Assembly (NCBI GenBank): GCA_963791635.1
Contig: CAWBTC010000005.1
Span: forward strand, 1,116,001 to 1,180,000
Length of the DNA: 64,000 bases
Origin: VFMC01 sp963791635
GTDB taxonomy: Bacteria; Actinomycetota; Acidimicrobiia; Acidimicrobiales; Ilumatobacteraceae
Direction: 5' to 3'
The stretch's first letter is position 1; each line of letters begins with the position of its first letter. The translations under genes were made by a program, and so were the position numbers. Below, piece by piece: positions 36,227 through 44,956 of the stretch. Below the pieces are notes generated by a model. The model had not been told where the DNA came from, ran no database searches, and saw only the letters and a program-made list of their open reading frames with translations.

Positions 36227-37786
36227 CTACGGCGACGGTTGGTCGAGCAGGCTCGTGCGGCGGAACAACCGCCACCAGTCGTTGGCGTCGACGAGGGTGA
36301 ACTCGGGCGACACCAGGTCCCACACGATCTGGTTGTCGGGCTCGAGCGTGGCCGGCAGCACCACGTACTCCACCCGGTCGGCGGCCGGCAAGCGCGTCCC
36401 GGCGAGTGAGTCGTCGCTGCCGTACAACGACAGCGAGAACGGGTTGGGGAACATGTAGATCTCGTGACGTCGGGCCAGATGCGCGGTCATCGAGTACTGC
36501 GCCGACACCACCGCGTCCTCAGGGATGCCGACGATGATCTCGCGGGCATCGACGGCCACCGGATGGTCGGGCGCCCAGGTGTAGGGCAGTTCGTTGCTGA
36601 ACGGCATCGCTCCCCACGCCCACGACGTCCAGACCGAGGTGCTCATCACCAGCACCACCAATGCTCCCCGCCAGCGTTCGGACACCTTCGATATCGCCCA
36701 CACCGTGCCCATCGCAAGCGCCGGCACGGCAACGAGCGCGTAGTGGTACTCGATCTGGTACTGGTACCAGAACGTGCTGAGCATGTTGGTGCCGAGGACG
36801 ACGACGCTGATCATGGCGATGCCAGGAGCGCGAGCGAGCACCCAGGCGAATGGCACTGTCATCTGCCAGAAGTACCACGGTCGGCTGTCGCTCCAGTAGT
36901 GCTTCACGACTGCGACCGGGTCGGTGAACACCGTCTTCAAGAACCCACCGGGACCGCCGAACGGCACTCGCCAGCCGTTGCGTGTGGGTACGCCGATGAG
37001 GCTGCGCATCACTGCGAACATCGCGACCGCCATGAAGCTCAACGACCCGACGATCGACAGCACACCGATCCGTCGGTCACGCTTGATCGCCACCCACGTC
37101 CCGAGCGGCACGAGCACCAGTGAGACGTCCTCTTTCACCATCAGCGACAGCACGAAGAACACGGTGTACATCCGCCAACGGCGTTCGACCGCGGCGTAGA
37201 TCGCCATGCCGAGCAACGGGGCGAGGTAGCTGTCGGGATGGAAGTTCTCACGGTTGCTCCAGCCGACAGCAGGGTGCAGCAGGTAGCAGGCGGCGAGCGC
37301 GACGGCATACGCCTCGGTTCCGATGAGTTTGCGACCCAACAGGTACACCGGCACCGCGCCGAGCGCGATGAAGAGCGACTGCGTGAACAACAGCGCCCCT
37401 GCGCTGGGGAACAGCCAGTACACCGGAACGAGGAACACCAGGATGAACGACGCGTGGTCGCCCATCAGGTTGCGACCCATGAGGGTGACGAACGGGGCAT
37501 CGAAACGGCTCATCAGCCACACGCCCTGGTCGTAGAGACCGTAGTCGTAGGCCGAGGTGCCGAGGCCGTGGTGCACGTCGAGCGTCACGCTGGTGAAGTA
37601 CGACGTGTAGCCGGCGATCAGGGCGACCAGCACCCATTGCCAGATCGTCATCGCCCGCGTCGCGCCGAGCAGTGAGCTGACCCACGTGCTCGGGTGGCGC
37701 GTCGAGATGGATCGCTCGGGCGCAACAGCCGGCCCGTTGCCGGAGGTCACGTCCGATGGATCGATGTCAGCCGTCGTGGCGTCCAT
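36227..37786 (-). CDS. DUF2079-family polytopic membrane protein
   Basis: A 519-residue membrane protein with about ten hydrophobic segments, e.g. around IWQWVLVALIAGYTSYF, LVFLVPVYWLF and ISVVVLGTNML. The motifs YDYGLYDQGVWLMSRFD, GDHASFILVFLVPVYWLFPS and YHYALVAVPALAMG are those of the DUF2079 family, whose members are predicted membrane proteins, possibly glycosyltransferase-like (GT-C type) enzymes. Function here is unknown. Its ATG overlaps the end of nusB by 20 nt, and it occupies the place where pyrR-pyrB-pyrC lie in many actinobacteria. Confidence 0.82.
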   Translation of the reverse strand: MDATTADIDPSDVTSGNGPAVAPERSISTRHPSTWVSSLLGATRAMTIWQWVLVALIAGYTSYFTSVTLDVHHGLGTSAYDYGLYDQGVWLMSRFDAPFVTLMGRNLMGDHASFILVFLVPVYWLFPSAGALLFTQSLFIALGAVPVYLLGRKLIGTEAYAVALAACYLLHPAVGWSNRENFHPDSYLAPLLGMAIYAAVERRWRMYTVFFVLSLMVKEDVSLVLVPLGTWVAIKRDRRIGVLSIVGSLSFMAVAMFAVMRSLIGVPTRNGWRVPFGGPGGFLKTVFTDPVAVVKHYWSDSRPWYFWQMTVPFAWVLARAPGIAMISVVVLGTNMLSTFWYQYQIEYHYALVAVPALAMGTVWAISKVSERWRGALVVLVMSTSVWTSWAWGAMPFSNELPYTWAPDHPVAVDAREIIVGIPEDAVVSAQYSMTAHLARRHEIYMFPNPFSLSLYGSDDSLAGTRLPAADRVEYVVLPATLEPDNQIVWDLVSPEFTLVDANDWWRLFRRTSLLDQPSP

Positions 37787-38231
37787 CGCGCTGCACCGGA
37801 GGACGGAGCACCGGCACGAGAGCCGACAGCACGCCGTTGACGAAACGACCTGAGTCGTCGGTGGAGAATCGTTTCGCCAGCTCTACCGCCTCGTCGAGCA
37901 CGACGGCCACGGGCACGGCGGGACGGCCGAGCAGTTCGAAGCCGGCGATGCGCATGATCGTGAGATCGATGAGCGGCATCCGCGACAGCGTCCACCCCTT
38001 GGAGTAGGCAGCAATCTCTGCGTCGAGTCGTTCCTGGTGTTCGGACACACCGATCACCAGTTCGCGCGTCAGCAGATCGGGCCGCTGCACCTGAGCGTCG
38101 ATCGTCTCGAGCGGGCTGATGCCCTTCGACGCCGATTCGTACAGCAGCAACAGCGCTCGTTCGCGTGCGTCGGACCGTTCATCGCCCTCGATGCCCACGG
38201 AGCGGGGGCGTCGCCGCCCATCAGCGGCCAT
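37767..38231 (-). CDS. nusB: Transcription antitermination factor NusB
   Basis: RNA-binding helical protein of the NusB-NusE antitermination complex. The 154 residues show the N-terminal arginine-rich start then ARERALLLLYESASKGIS, and the C-terminal IDLTIMRIAGFELLGRPAVPVAVVLDEAVELAKRFSTDDSGRFVNGVL, the family signature. The ATG 38231 overlaps the efp stop as TGATG. The efp-nusB order is conserved. Confidence 0.95.
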   Translation of the reverse strand: MAADGRRRPRSVGIEGDERSDARERALLLLYESASKGISPLETIDAQVQRPDLLTRELVIGVSEHQERLDAEIAAYSKGWTLSRMPLIDLTIMRIAGFELLGRPAVPVAVVLDEAVELAKRFSTDDSGRFVNGVLSALVPVLRPPVQRDGRHDG

Positions 38232-38793
38232 CAGACCCGCGAGATGTACTCGCCGGAGCGGGTATCGATGCGGAGCCGGTCTCCGATGTTGATGTGGAGC
38301 GGGACCTGCACGACCTTGCCGGTCTCGAGGGTGGCACCCTTTTCGCACCGCTGACACGATCACCCTGGATGCCGGGTTCGGTGTCGGCCACCGTGAGCTC
38401 GACCGCGGCCGGGATCTCGACGGTCACGATGTCGCCGTTGTAGTAGGCGATCTGGGCGATCGCCTGCTCGACGAGGTAGTCGGTCGCGTCGCCGAGGGCA
38501 GCGGGAGCGACGTTGGCCTGGTCGTAGCTCTCGGTGTCCATGAACACGTACTCGTCGCCGTCGCGGTAGAGGAACTGCATGTCCTTCTTGTCGAGCAACG
38601 CCTGCTCCACCCGAACACCGGCATTGAAGGTTCGCTCCAAGATGTTGCCGGTCTTCAGGTTGCGGAGCTTCGAGCGGACGAATGCGCTGCCCTTGCCGGG
38701 CTTGACGTGCTGGAACTCGACGACTTGGAACAGGCCGTTGTCGAGCTCGAGCGTGATCCCGTTCTTCAGGTCGTTGGTACTGATGGCAGGCAT
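38231..38793 (-). CDS. efp: Elongation factor P, frameshifted near the C terminus
   Basis: EF-P helps ribosomes through polyproline stretches. The sequence MPAISTNDLKNGITLELDNGLFQVVEFQHVKPGKGSAF includes the conserved tip lysine loop PGKG; domain II ends LTVADTEPGIQGDRVSG. The frame is then lost at the AAAA run on the coding strand (plus-strand T run 38341-38344). Adding one A restores ...AKKGATLETGKVVQVPLHINIGDRLRIDTRSGEYISRV and a 187-residue protein, the exact family length; the span is 3n+2. A missing base in a homopolymer strongly suggests a sequencing error. Confidence 0.95.
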
Positions 38794-39875
38794 GGAGTGT
38801 CCTTGGGCGATCTGGTGAGTGCACGGCCTCCGGTGCTGGTCACCTCGACCAGATCTTCCACCCGAATGCCGCCGAAGTCTCCACGATAGACGCCGGGTTC
38901 CACCGTTACGACGTCCCCCTCCTGCAAAACCCACCCACCGGAGCTGTTCACGAACGGGTCCTCGTGGATCAGGAGCCCCACACCATGGCCCGTGCCGTGG
39001 GTGAACCACGGGCCGAACCCGGCGTCGGTGAGCAACCCGCGACAGACGTTGTCGAGCTCGAGCGACGTCACGCCAGGCCGAACCGCGGCCACCCCCGCCA
39101 CCTGGGCGGCGAGCACTGCGTCGTACACCTCCTGCTGGAGCGAGGTGGGCTCACCGACGACGAAGGTGCGCGTCATGTCGCTGTGGTAGCCGTCGACGAG
39201 GGCGCCGACGTCGATGATCACGGTGTGACCATCCTCGATCACGGTGTCGGTCGGCCGGTGGTGCGGCAGCGGGGCGTTCACCGGCCCGGTGGCCACGATG
39301 GTCTCGTAGCTCGGGCCCGCTGCGCCGAACTCCCGCATCAGCACTTCGAGGTCGTTGCGCACCTGCGCCTCCGTCCGGCCCGCCACGATCGTGGGTGCCA
39401 CCTCGGCGAGCGCGCGGTCGGCGATCGAGCACGCCTGCTCGATCAGCGCGATCTCCGCGGCGTCCTTTGTGCGCCTCCCGGCTTCCACCATGCCCGAGGT
39501 GGGCACCAGCTCGAGCGGCAGGGCACCTTCGAGCTGTCGCCATCGTGCGTGACTCGTGTGCGCCGATTCGAAGCCGAGTCGCCCGACAGAGGACACCACG
39601 TCCGCAATGAGGCTGAGCTGGTCCGCTGTCGTGGTCCCCACGCGGATCGAACCACGGCAGCCGGCAGCGGCGAGCTGTCGCTCGCCTTGGTCGCCGTAGC
39701 GACCGTCCGTCACGAGCACGATCATGTCCGCCAGGACCACCGCAGTACCGGCCGATCCGGTGAAGCCGGTGAGCCACCGGATGTTCGTGAGATCGGTGAC
39801 GAGCAGCGCCTCGATGCCATCCCACCGAGCTCGGATCCGGCCGGCACGTCCCGAGACATCCAGAACTCGGCTCAT
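38766..39875 (-). CDS. pepQ: Xaa-Pro aminopeptidase/dipeptidase (M24 family)
   Basis: Two-metal M24B peptidase of 369 residues acting on Xaa-Pro bonds. The N-terminal creatinase-like domain includes LTGFTGSAGTAVVLADMIVLVTDGRY; the catalytic domain has the metal ligands in IDVGALVDGYHSDMTRTF (two Asp), THGTGHGVGL (His), VEPGVY (Glu) and GGIRVEDLV (Glu). ATG 39875 overlaps the aroQ stop (ATGA), and its end overlaps efp by 28 nt. The aroQ-pepQ-efp-nusB order is conserved in Gram-positives. PepQ versus PepP cannot be decided. Confidence 0.92.
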   Translation of the reverse strand: MSRVLDVSGRAGRIRARWDGIEALLVTDLTNIRWLTGFTGSAGTAVVLADMIVLVTDGRYGDQGERQLAAAGCRGSIRVGTTTADQLSLIADVVSSVGRLGFESAHTSHARWRQLEGALPLELVPTSGMVEAGRRTKDAAEIALIEQACSIADRALAEVAPTIVAGRTEAQVRNDLEVLMREFGAAGPSYETIVATGPVNAPLPHHRPTDTVIEDGHTVIIDVGALVDGYHSDMTRTFVVGEPTSLQQEVYDAVLAAQVAGVAAVRPGVTSLELDNVCRGLLTDAGFGPWFTHGTGHGVGLLIHEDPFVNSSGGWVLQEGDVVTVEPGVYRGDFGGIRVEDLVEVTSTGGRALTRSPKDTPCLPSVPTT

Positions 39876-40318
39876 CCGGCGAGCTGCTTCGCCACCGCCG
39901 CGACGGCGAGCTCGTAGCCGTGCATGCCCAGCCCCACGATGCTGCCCGTCGCCACGGGTGCGACCACGCTGGTGTGCCGCCACGGTTCACGTGCGTTGGG
40001 ATTGGAGATGTGCACCTCGACGATCGGTCCGGTGAAGAGCCTCAGGGCGTCGTGGATGCTCCACGCGTAGTGCGTGAACGCCCCCGGATTGATGATGATC
40101 GCCGAGGCATGCCCACGTGCCGCGTGGATCGCCTCGACGAGGGCACCCTCGTGGTTGGTCTGGAACGCCTCGACCTCGAGTCCGTACACCGATGCGGCCG
40201 AGGAGGTCGCCCGGACGTAGTCGTCGAGCGTGGCCGTGCCGTAGATGTGCGGCTCTCGCTGGCCGAGCAGGTTCAGGTTGGGCCCATGCAGCAGGGAGAT
40301 GATCGCCACGGCCGACAT
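39872..40318 (-). CDS. aroQ: 3-dehydroquinate dehydratase, type II
   Basis: Third step of the shikimate pathway. The 148 residues carry LHGPNLNLLGQREPHIYG (catalytic Tyr region), NHEGALVEAIHAAR, the INPGAFTHYAWSIHDAL segment and VEVHISNPNAREPWRHTS with the catalytic His. ATG 40318 gives the normal size; an upstream ATG at 40351 would add 11 residues. Neither has a clear ribosome binding site. It is separated from aroB-K-C-E by the two LPXTG genes and GNAT. Confidence 0.95.
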   Translation of the reverse strand: MSAVAIISLLHGPNLNLLGQREPHIYGTATLDDYVRATSSAASVYGLEVEAFQTNHEGALVEAIHAARGHASAIIINPGAFTHYAWSIHDALRLFTGPIVEVHISNPNAREPWRHTSVVAPVATGSIVGLGMHGYELAVAAVAKQLAG

Positions 40319-40378
40319 CGTGTCACGTCGGCCATCGGTTCCGACGGGCATTGCTCGACGCTCACCGAGGACGGCCAG

Positions 40379-40432
40379 CCGGGATCGAGCCGGGATCGAG
40401 CCGGGATCGAGCCGGGATCGAGCTGGGATCAG
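40379..40432 (-). repeat. 11-bp tandem array after the first LPXTG gene
   Basis: On the minus strand, the LPXTG stop TGA is followed by CTGATCCCAG and four 11-mers CTCGATCCCGG. The array fills half of the gap to aroQ. The unit is not a multiple of three. No U tract follows. Confidence 0.85.
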
Positions 40433-40861
40433 TCAGGCTGGGCGACGGCGGATCGACGCGAACGCAGCCCCGACTGCGACCAGGGCCGCAGCGGCTGCAG
40501 CCGTCGTGCCCGTGTCGGTACCGGTCGACGGCAGCACCGGCTTGACCGGTCCCGCCTGGGCCGCGAGCACCGACGGTGCCACGACCGGCGGTGCCGGAGC
40601 CGGCATCGTCGTGACCACGACCGCTGGTTGGGCGATCACCGGTTGGGCGATCACCGGTTGGGCGATCACTGGTTGGACGATCACGGGTTGGACGATCACG
40701 GGTTGGTCGATCACGGGTTGCGTGGTCGTGGGCGCAGCAGTCGTGGTGGTCGATTCATCACAACCATCACCCTCACCCGCCGCGATACCAGGAGCGACGC
40801 CGACGGTGAGCGCCGTCGCGGCCGCAATGGCCAAGATGGTGGTGCGCTTGATGTGTTGCAT
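40433..40861 (-). CDS. Small LPXTG cell-wall-anchored protein with VIxQP repeats
   Basis: A 142-residue secreted protein. A signal peptide (MQHIKRTTILAIAAATALTVGVAPGIAAG) is followed by a Thr-rich stretch, six VI(A/V/D)QP pentapeptide repeats, a Pro/Ala/Val-rich stalk, and a sorting signal LPSTG, hydrophobic helix and RRRP tail. A class of sortase outside the window should attach it to peptidoglycan. With almost no globular part it looks like a wall stalk or surface spacer. GGGAGG lies 6 nt before the ATG. It pairs with the LPXTG gene just upstream. Confidence 0.85.
   Translation of the reverse strand: MQHIKRTTILAIAAATALTVGVAPGIAAGEGDGCDESTTTTAAPTTTQPVIDQPVIVQPVIVQPVIAQPVIAQPVIAQPAVVVTTMPAPAPPVVAPSVLAAQAGPVKPVLPSTGTDTGTTAAAAAALVAVGAAFASIRRRPA
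40626..40715 (-). repeat. Six 15-bp tandem units coding VIxQP
   Basis: Units of type ggttgggcgatcacc (plus strand), three identical in essence and three with one-base changes that swap Ala for Val or Asp. Copy number changes would lengthen the stalk in frame. Confidence 0.9.
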
Positions 40862-40941
40862 GATGGACCTCCCGTGTGGTGGGTCGGATGATGTCCGACG
40901 ACCACTCTCCGCTTCTCGCGAGTCATCACCCGGGTCAAAGG

Positions 40942-41587
40942 TCACCTCTCGCTCGGGTGTTCCGGCCCCAACTCGTCGGCTCGATCCGATCCTCTCCACG
41001 TGGCCCGTCGGGCGAGAGCAGCACCAACACCGACGCTGACCAGGGCCGATGCCACGATCAAGCTCGACCGGGTCGAGACACGTGTCGAGACTCCAGTCGC
41101 CGGGAGCCGAGCAGGGGCCACGGTGGCGCCCCCGACGGCGGTGACGGGGGTGACCGAGGTGACCGAGGTGACCGAGGTGACCGAGGTGGTCGTCGGCAGC
41201 ATCGGCAGTGTCGGCCCTGCGGCGGCGACGGTCGAGTCAGGTGTCGTGGGCGTTGTCATGGGCGGTGTCGTCGGCGGAATCGGGGGGACGCCGGTCGCAA
41301 CGGTTGCCGGGACGGTGGACGGGGCGGCAGTGGTCGTCGTGGTCGTGGTTGGGCGTCGTGGTCGACGTGGTCGACGTGGTCGTGGTCGACGTGGTCGACG
41401 TGGTCGACGGCGTGGAGGTGACCGGCGTGGTGCACTCGACGATCAGGACGTGGTCGACGACGACCGATGTCCCGGCCAGGCTCCGCGCCGCATCGGATGC
41501 CGCCACCGTCATGGACCCACCGGCGCCTGGCACCCAGGTGGCGCCGAATGCGGTGGCCAGGATGACGGACCGGAGTACGTACCTCAT
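40942..41587 (-). CDS. LPXTG cell-wall-anchored protein with Thr-rich stalk, frameshifted
   Basis: The N terminus MRYVLRSVILATAFGATWVPGAGG is a signal peptide, followed by a short domain (SDAARSLAGTSVVVDHVLIVECTTPV) and a Ser/Thr stalk coded by 9-bp repeats. The frame is lost near 41350-41354; dropping one base of the CCC run (coding strand) continues as TTPTTTTTTAAPSTVPATV and reaches the sorting signal LPATG, a hydrophobic helix and ARRATWR tail. The span is 3n+1; restored length about 214 residues. GGGAG lies 8 nt before the ATG. Likely a consensus insertion in a simple repeat, though repeat-driven phase variation cannot be ruled out. Confidence 0.75.
41142..41183. repeat. 9-bp tandem repeats in the second LPXTG gene
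   Basis: About four copies of gtgaccgag (plus strand), coding SVT/TSV triplets in the stalk; a related gtggtcgac array lies at 41359-41410 and codes the Ser/Thr stretch. Both are in frame. Confidence 0.75.
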
Positions 41588-41658
41588 GGCGAGCTCCCTT
41601 CACGAGGGTTGCACCATGGATTGTCCCTGGCTCCGCGGTCAGCGCATCGGACCTTTGG

Positions 41659-42231
41659 TCACTGTTGCGTCAAGAACTCGTCTCGGTGGAGGCGGTAGAG
41701 CACATGTCGGCGGTGTGCCCAGTCGGGCAGCAGTGGGTGGTCGAAATCGTCGGTGGGATCGTGGGTCATGCCCAACTTCTCCATCACTCGCCGCGACTTG
41801 GCGTTGTCGACAGTGGTGAAGCTCACGAACTCGCCCCGCGGCGGGTCGAGGTGCTCGAACCCCCAGGCCAGCGCAGCCCGGGCCCCCTCCGGGGCGTATC
41901 CGTGACCCCAAGACTCCTTGGCCAACCGCCAGCCCACTTCGATGCAAGGGGTGAACGGCATCTCCCAGGTCGGCGACGACAACCCCACGAAGCCGACGCA
42001 TCGACGAGTGTCGCGCACCTCGACGGCCCAGAGCCCGTAGCCGCGTTCGGCCCACCCGGCGGCCATCCTGTCGACCATCTCCTCGCTCTGCTCGACGGTG
42101 AGCGTGGACGGGAAGTGCTCCATCACGGCGGGATCACCATTGAGCTGGGCGTACGCCACCTTGTCGTCGTCGCGCCATCCACGCAGGATGAGCCGTTCGG
42201 TGCGGAGCTGCGGGGTGGGCGACGAGCTCAT
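41659..42231 (-). CDS. GNAT acetyltransferase (RimJ/RimL-like)
   Basis: A 190-residue acetyl-CoA-dependent N-acetyltransferase. It begins with LRTERLILRGWRDDD, typical of the RimJ/RimL branch, and has GFVGLSSP and GWRLAKESWGHGYAPEGARAALAWGFE (acetyl-CoA loop), then VSFTTVDNAKSRRVMEKLGM. The substrate cannot be inferred. Its ATG overlaps the aroB stop (ATGA), so it is cotranscribed with the aro genes, probably without a role in the pathway. Confidence 0.88.
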   Translation of the reverse strand: MSSSPTPQLRTERLILRGWRDDDKVAYAQLNGDPAVMEHFPSTLTVEQSEEMVDRMAAGWAERGYGLWAVEVRDTRRCVGFVGLSSPTWEMPFTPCIEVGWRLAKESWGHGYAPEGARAALAWGFEHLDPPRGEFVSFTTVDNAKSRRVMEKLGMTHDPTDDFDHPLLPDWAHRRHVLYRLHRDEFLTQQ

Positions 42232-43274
42232 CGCCGGCTGGCGTCCATCGAGTCGAGTGCGGCCAGCACCGACTCGGCTGCGATGTCGGCGACGACTTCC
42301 ACGCCGTTCGCGCCGTCCAACACGAACGTGAGACTCGTGAGCGCCTTCTTGTCCCGGCGCATCAGCGACAACAGCCGCATGTGATCGACACCGTCGGGCA
42401 ACGAGGTGTCGAGTTCGTAGGCACCGCCCACCACGTCGAGGTGTTGCTGCACCCTGGCGTCGTCGATCCTGCCGAGCAGGCGGGCCAGATGGGCCGCGTA
42501 CACCAGACCGATCGCCACCGCCTCGCCGTGGGCGAGCTCGTACGCGGTCTCGATCTCCAGCGCGTGGGCGAGCGTGTGGCCGTAGTTGAGCAGCGCACGA
42601 CGCCCGCCTTCGCGCTCGTCGTCGGCCACCACCTCGGCCTTGATCTCCACGCAGCGGGCCACCCGCTCGGTCTCGTCCAAGGCCAGCAGATCGTCACCGG
42701 TGAGGAAGTGGTACTTCGCCATCTCGCCGTAGCCACACCGGCGTTCGCGCGGCGGCAGGGTGCTCAGCGCATCGAGGTCGCACACCACACCGCTCGGCTG
42801 CCAGAACGCGCCCACCAGGTTCTTGCCACCGTCGCCGTTGCCGGCCGAGCCGGACAGGTTGACCCCGGTCTTGCCGCCGATCGCCGCATCGACCATGCCG
42901 ACCAACGTGGTGGCCACGTGCACCACCGGGATGCCGCGGTGCCAGACCGAGGCGGCGAAGCCCGCGACGTCGGTCACCATGCCGCCACCGAGACCGATCA
43001 CGACATCGTTGCGAGTGAGGCCCACGCGGGCGAACGAACGACACAGTGATTCGATGGTGCCGAGGTGTTTGTGGCTCTCGCCGGTGCCGATCTGGAACAC
43101 GTCGGTCGGGATGCCCGCGTCGATCTCGACCGGGATGCCCGGTTGGGTGATCACTGCGGCTCGACGCGCCGATGCGGGAATCAACGACGCCAGCTCGTGG
43201 CGAGCCCCGTGGCCGACGAGCACGTCGTAGGAGCGCTCGCCCAACGGCACATGAACCGAACGCAGCCCACTCAT
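42228..43274 (-). CDS. aroB: 3-dehydroquinate synthase
   Basis: Second step of the shikimate pathway, NAD- and zinc-dependent. The 348 residues include VIGLGGGMVTDVAGFAASVWHRGIP (NAD site), TTLVGMVDAAIGGKTGVNL, EMAKYHFL, and the zinc ligands in LLNYGHTLAHALE and LAHGEAVAIGLV. The ATG overlaps the aroK stop (ATGA) and the end overlaps GNAT. Order aroE-aroC-aroK-aroB is the usual actinobacterial aro cluster. Confidence 0.96.
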   Translation of the reverse strand: MSGLRSVHVPLGERSYDVLVGHGARHELASLIPASARRAAVITQPGIPVEIDAGIPTDVFQIGTGESHKHLGTIESLCRSFARVGLTRNDVVIGLGGGMVTDVAGFAASVWHRGIPVVHVATTLVGMVDAAIGGKTGVNLSGSAGNGDGGKNLVGAFWQPSGVVCDLDALSTLPPRERRCGYGEMAKYHFLTGDDLLALDETERVARCVEIKAEVVADDEREGGRRALLNYGHTLAHALEIETAYELAHGEAVAIGLVYAAHLARLLGRIDDARVQQHLDVVGGAYELDTSLPDGVDHMRLLSLMRRDKKALTSLTFVLDGANGVEVVADIAAESVLAALDSMDASRR

Positions 43275-43780
43275 CGCAGGATCGCCTCGACCACGTCACC
43301 AACGCTGCGCCCATCGACGCTCACGATCAGGTCGGCGACCTCGCGGTAGAGCGTTTCTCGGGTCTCGTGCATTCGCCGCAACGTACCCGCTGGGTCGCCG
43401 TCGAGCGCAGGACGGTGCCCGCCCGATCTGACGCGGTCGACGAGCCCGCCAGGGTCGGCGCAGAGCCACACCACGCGAGCGCCCGATCGTTGCAGCGCGA
43501 CACGGTTCTCTTCACGCAGCACCGCTCCGCCCCCGGCAGCGATGACCACCGGTTCGAGATCCTCGAGCGCCTCCACCAAGGTGGCCGTCTCGAGATCCCG
43601 GAAGGCCGACTCCCCATCGGCGGTGAAGATCTCGCGCACGGTCCGACCGGTGCGCGCCTCGATCGCCGAGTCGGTGTCGACCAGGCCACGACCCAGCCGC
43701 TCGGCGAGCGTCCGCGCCACCGTCGACTTGCCCACGCCCATCAGGCCGACGAGCACGAGGTGCCGATCGTCGGGAATCAC
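43271..43780 (-). CDS. aroK: Shikimate kinase
   Basis: Fifth step of the shikimate pathway. The 169 residues have Walker A GLMGVGKSTVARTLA, the shikimate-binding DTDSAIEARTGRTVREIF, GGGAVL and the lid arginine region RPALDGDPAGTLRRMHETRETLYREVADL. It overlaps aroC and aroB by 4 nt each. Confidence 0.95.
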   Translation of the reverse strand: MIPDDRHLVLVGLMGVGKSTVARTLAERLGRGLVDTDSAIEARTGRTVREIFTADGESAFRDLETATLVEALEDLEPVVIAAGGGAVLREENRVALQRSGARVVWLCADPGGLVDRVRSGGHRPALDGDPAGTLRRMHETRETLYREVADLIVSVDGRSVGDVVEAILR

Positions 43781-44946
43781 GACGCGTGCAGCGACGCCTC
43801 GAAGGCCTGCGCGTTCCGGACGAACTCGCGCACGCTGTCGCCACCGAACTTGCGCTGTGCCTCGGCGGCCAGGACGAGGGCCACCATCGTCTCGGCCACC
43901 ACGCCCATGGCAGGCACAGCGGTGACGTCGGTGCGCTCCTTGAAGCTCACCGTCTCTTCCTTCGTCACCACATCGACGGTCTTGAGCGTCGGCCGGTTGA
44001 GGGTGGCCAGCGGCTTCATCGCCGCACGCACCACGAGCAGCTCACCGGTGCTCATGCCACCCTCGGTGCCGCCGGCGAGTGTGCTCTCGCGGCGATAGTC
44101 GTTGGCGGCGGCGTCCCACACGATGGGGTCGTGGGCCGCACTGCCGCGTCGCCCGGCGACATCGAACCCGTCACCGATCTCAACACCCTTCACGGCCTGG
44201 ATGCTCATGATCGCCTGCGCCAGCGATGCGTCGAGCTTGCGGTCCCAATGCACATGACTGCCAAGGCCCACCGGCACGCCGTACGCGAGCACCTCGACGA
44301 TGCCACCGAGCGAATCACCCTCTTTCGCAGCGTCCTTCACCTCGTCGATCATCGCCAGCTCGGCGGCGGCATCGAAGCAGCGAACCGGCGACTCGTCGAC
44401 CTTGTCCAAGTCGGCGAACGTCGGACGATCGGTGGCCTTCGAGCGGACTGCGCCGATCTGGATCACGTGCGAGAGGATCTGCACGTGGAGCTGACCGAGC
44501 AGCTTCTTGGCGAGCGCGCCGGCGGCCACCCGGGCCGCAGTCTCCCGAGCGCTCGCCCGCTCGAGCACGTCACGCGCATCGGTGAACCCATACTTCTGCA
44601 TGCCGACGAGGTCAGCATGACCGGGGCGCACCTGCGTGAGCGGATCCTTGGTGACGCCGGGTGCCGGCGACATCTCCTCGTGCCACTTGTCGCTGCGGAA
44701 CCACTCGCTGTTCTTGATCTCGATCGCGACCGGGGATCCCAAGGTGCGACCGTGGCGGACACCGCCGACCAGTGTCAGCTCGTCCTGCTCGAACCGCTGG
44801 CGAGGCCCGCGCCCGTAGCCGAGGCGTCGCCTGGCCATCTCGGCCTGGATCTCCTCCACCGTGATCTCGAGCCCGGCAGGAAGGCCCTCGACGATGACGA
44901 CGAGGGCCTGGCCGTGCGATTCGCCGGCGGTGAGGTAGCGCAACAC
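43777..44946 (-). CDS. aroC: Chorismate synthase
   Basis: Last common step to chorismate, needing reduced FMN. The start LRYLTAGESHGQALVVIVEGLPAG, the middle RPGHADLVGMQKYGFTDARDVLERASARETAARVAAGALAKK and GGTEGGMSTGELLVVRAAMKP are family signatures. GTG 44946 is chosen since conservation begins there (389 residues). It is 10 nt after the aroE stop. Confidence 0.96.
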   Translation of the reverse strand: MLRYLTAGESHGQALVVIVEGLPAGLEITVEEIQAEMARRRLGYGRGPRQRFEQDELTLVGGVRHGRTLGSPVAIEIKNSEWFRSDKWHEEMSPAPGVTKDPLTQVRPGHADLVGMQKYGFTDARDVLERASARETAARVAAGALAKKLLGQLHVQILSHVIQIGAVRSKATDRPTFADLDKVDESPVRCFDAAAELAMIDEVKDAAKEGDSLGGIVEVLAYGVPVGLGSHVHWDRKLDASLAQAIMSIQAVKGVEIGDGFDVAGRRGSAAHDPIVWDAAANDYRRESTLAGGTEGGMSTGELLVVRAAMKPLATLNRPTLKTVDVVTKEETVSFKERTDVTAVPAMGVVAETMVALVLAAEAQRKFGGDSVREFVRNAQAFEASLHAS

Positions 44947-44956
44947 GCCCACGAGG

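Noticed and set aside
40942..41587. Two separate small secreted proteins instead of one LPXTG protein
   Set aside because: The first frame has a signal peptide but no sorting signal, the second a sorting signal but no signal peptide, and they overlap in the same Thr-rich stretch; one frameshifted gene fits better.
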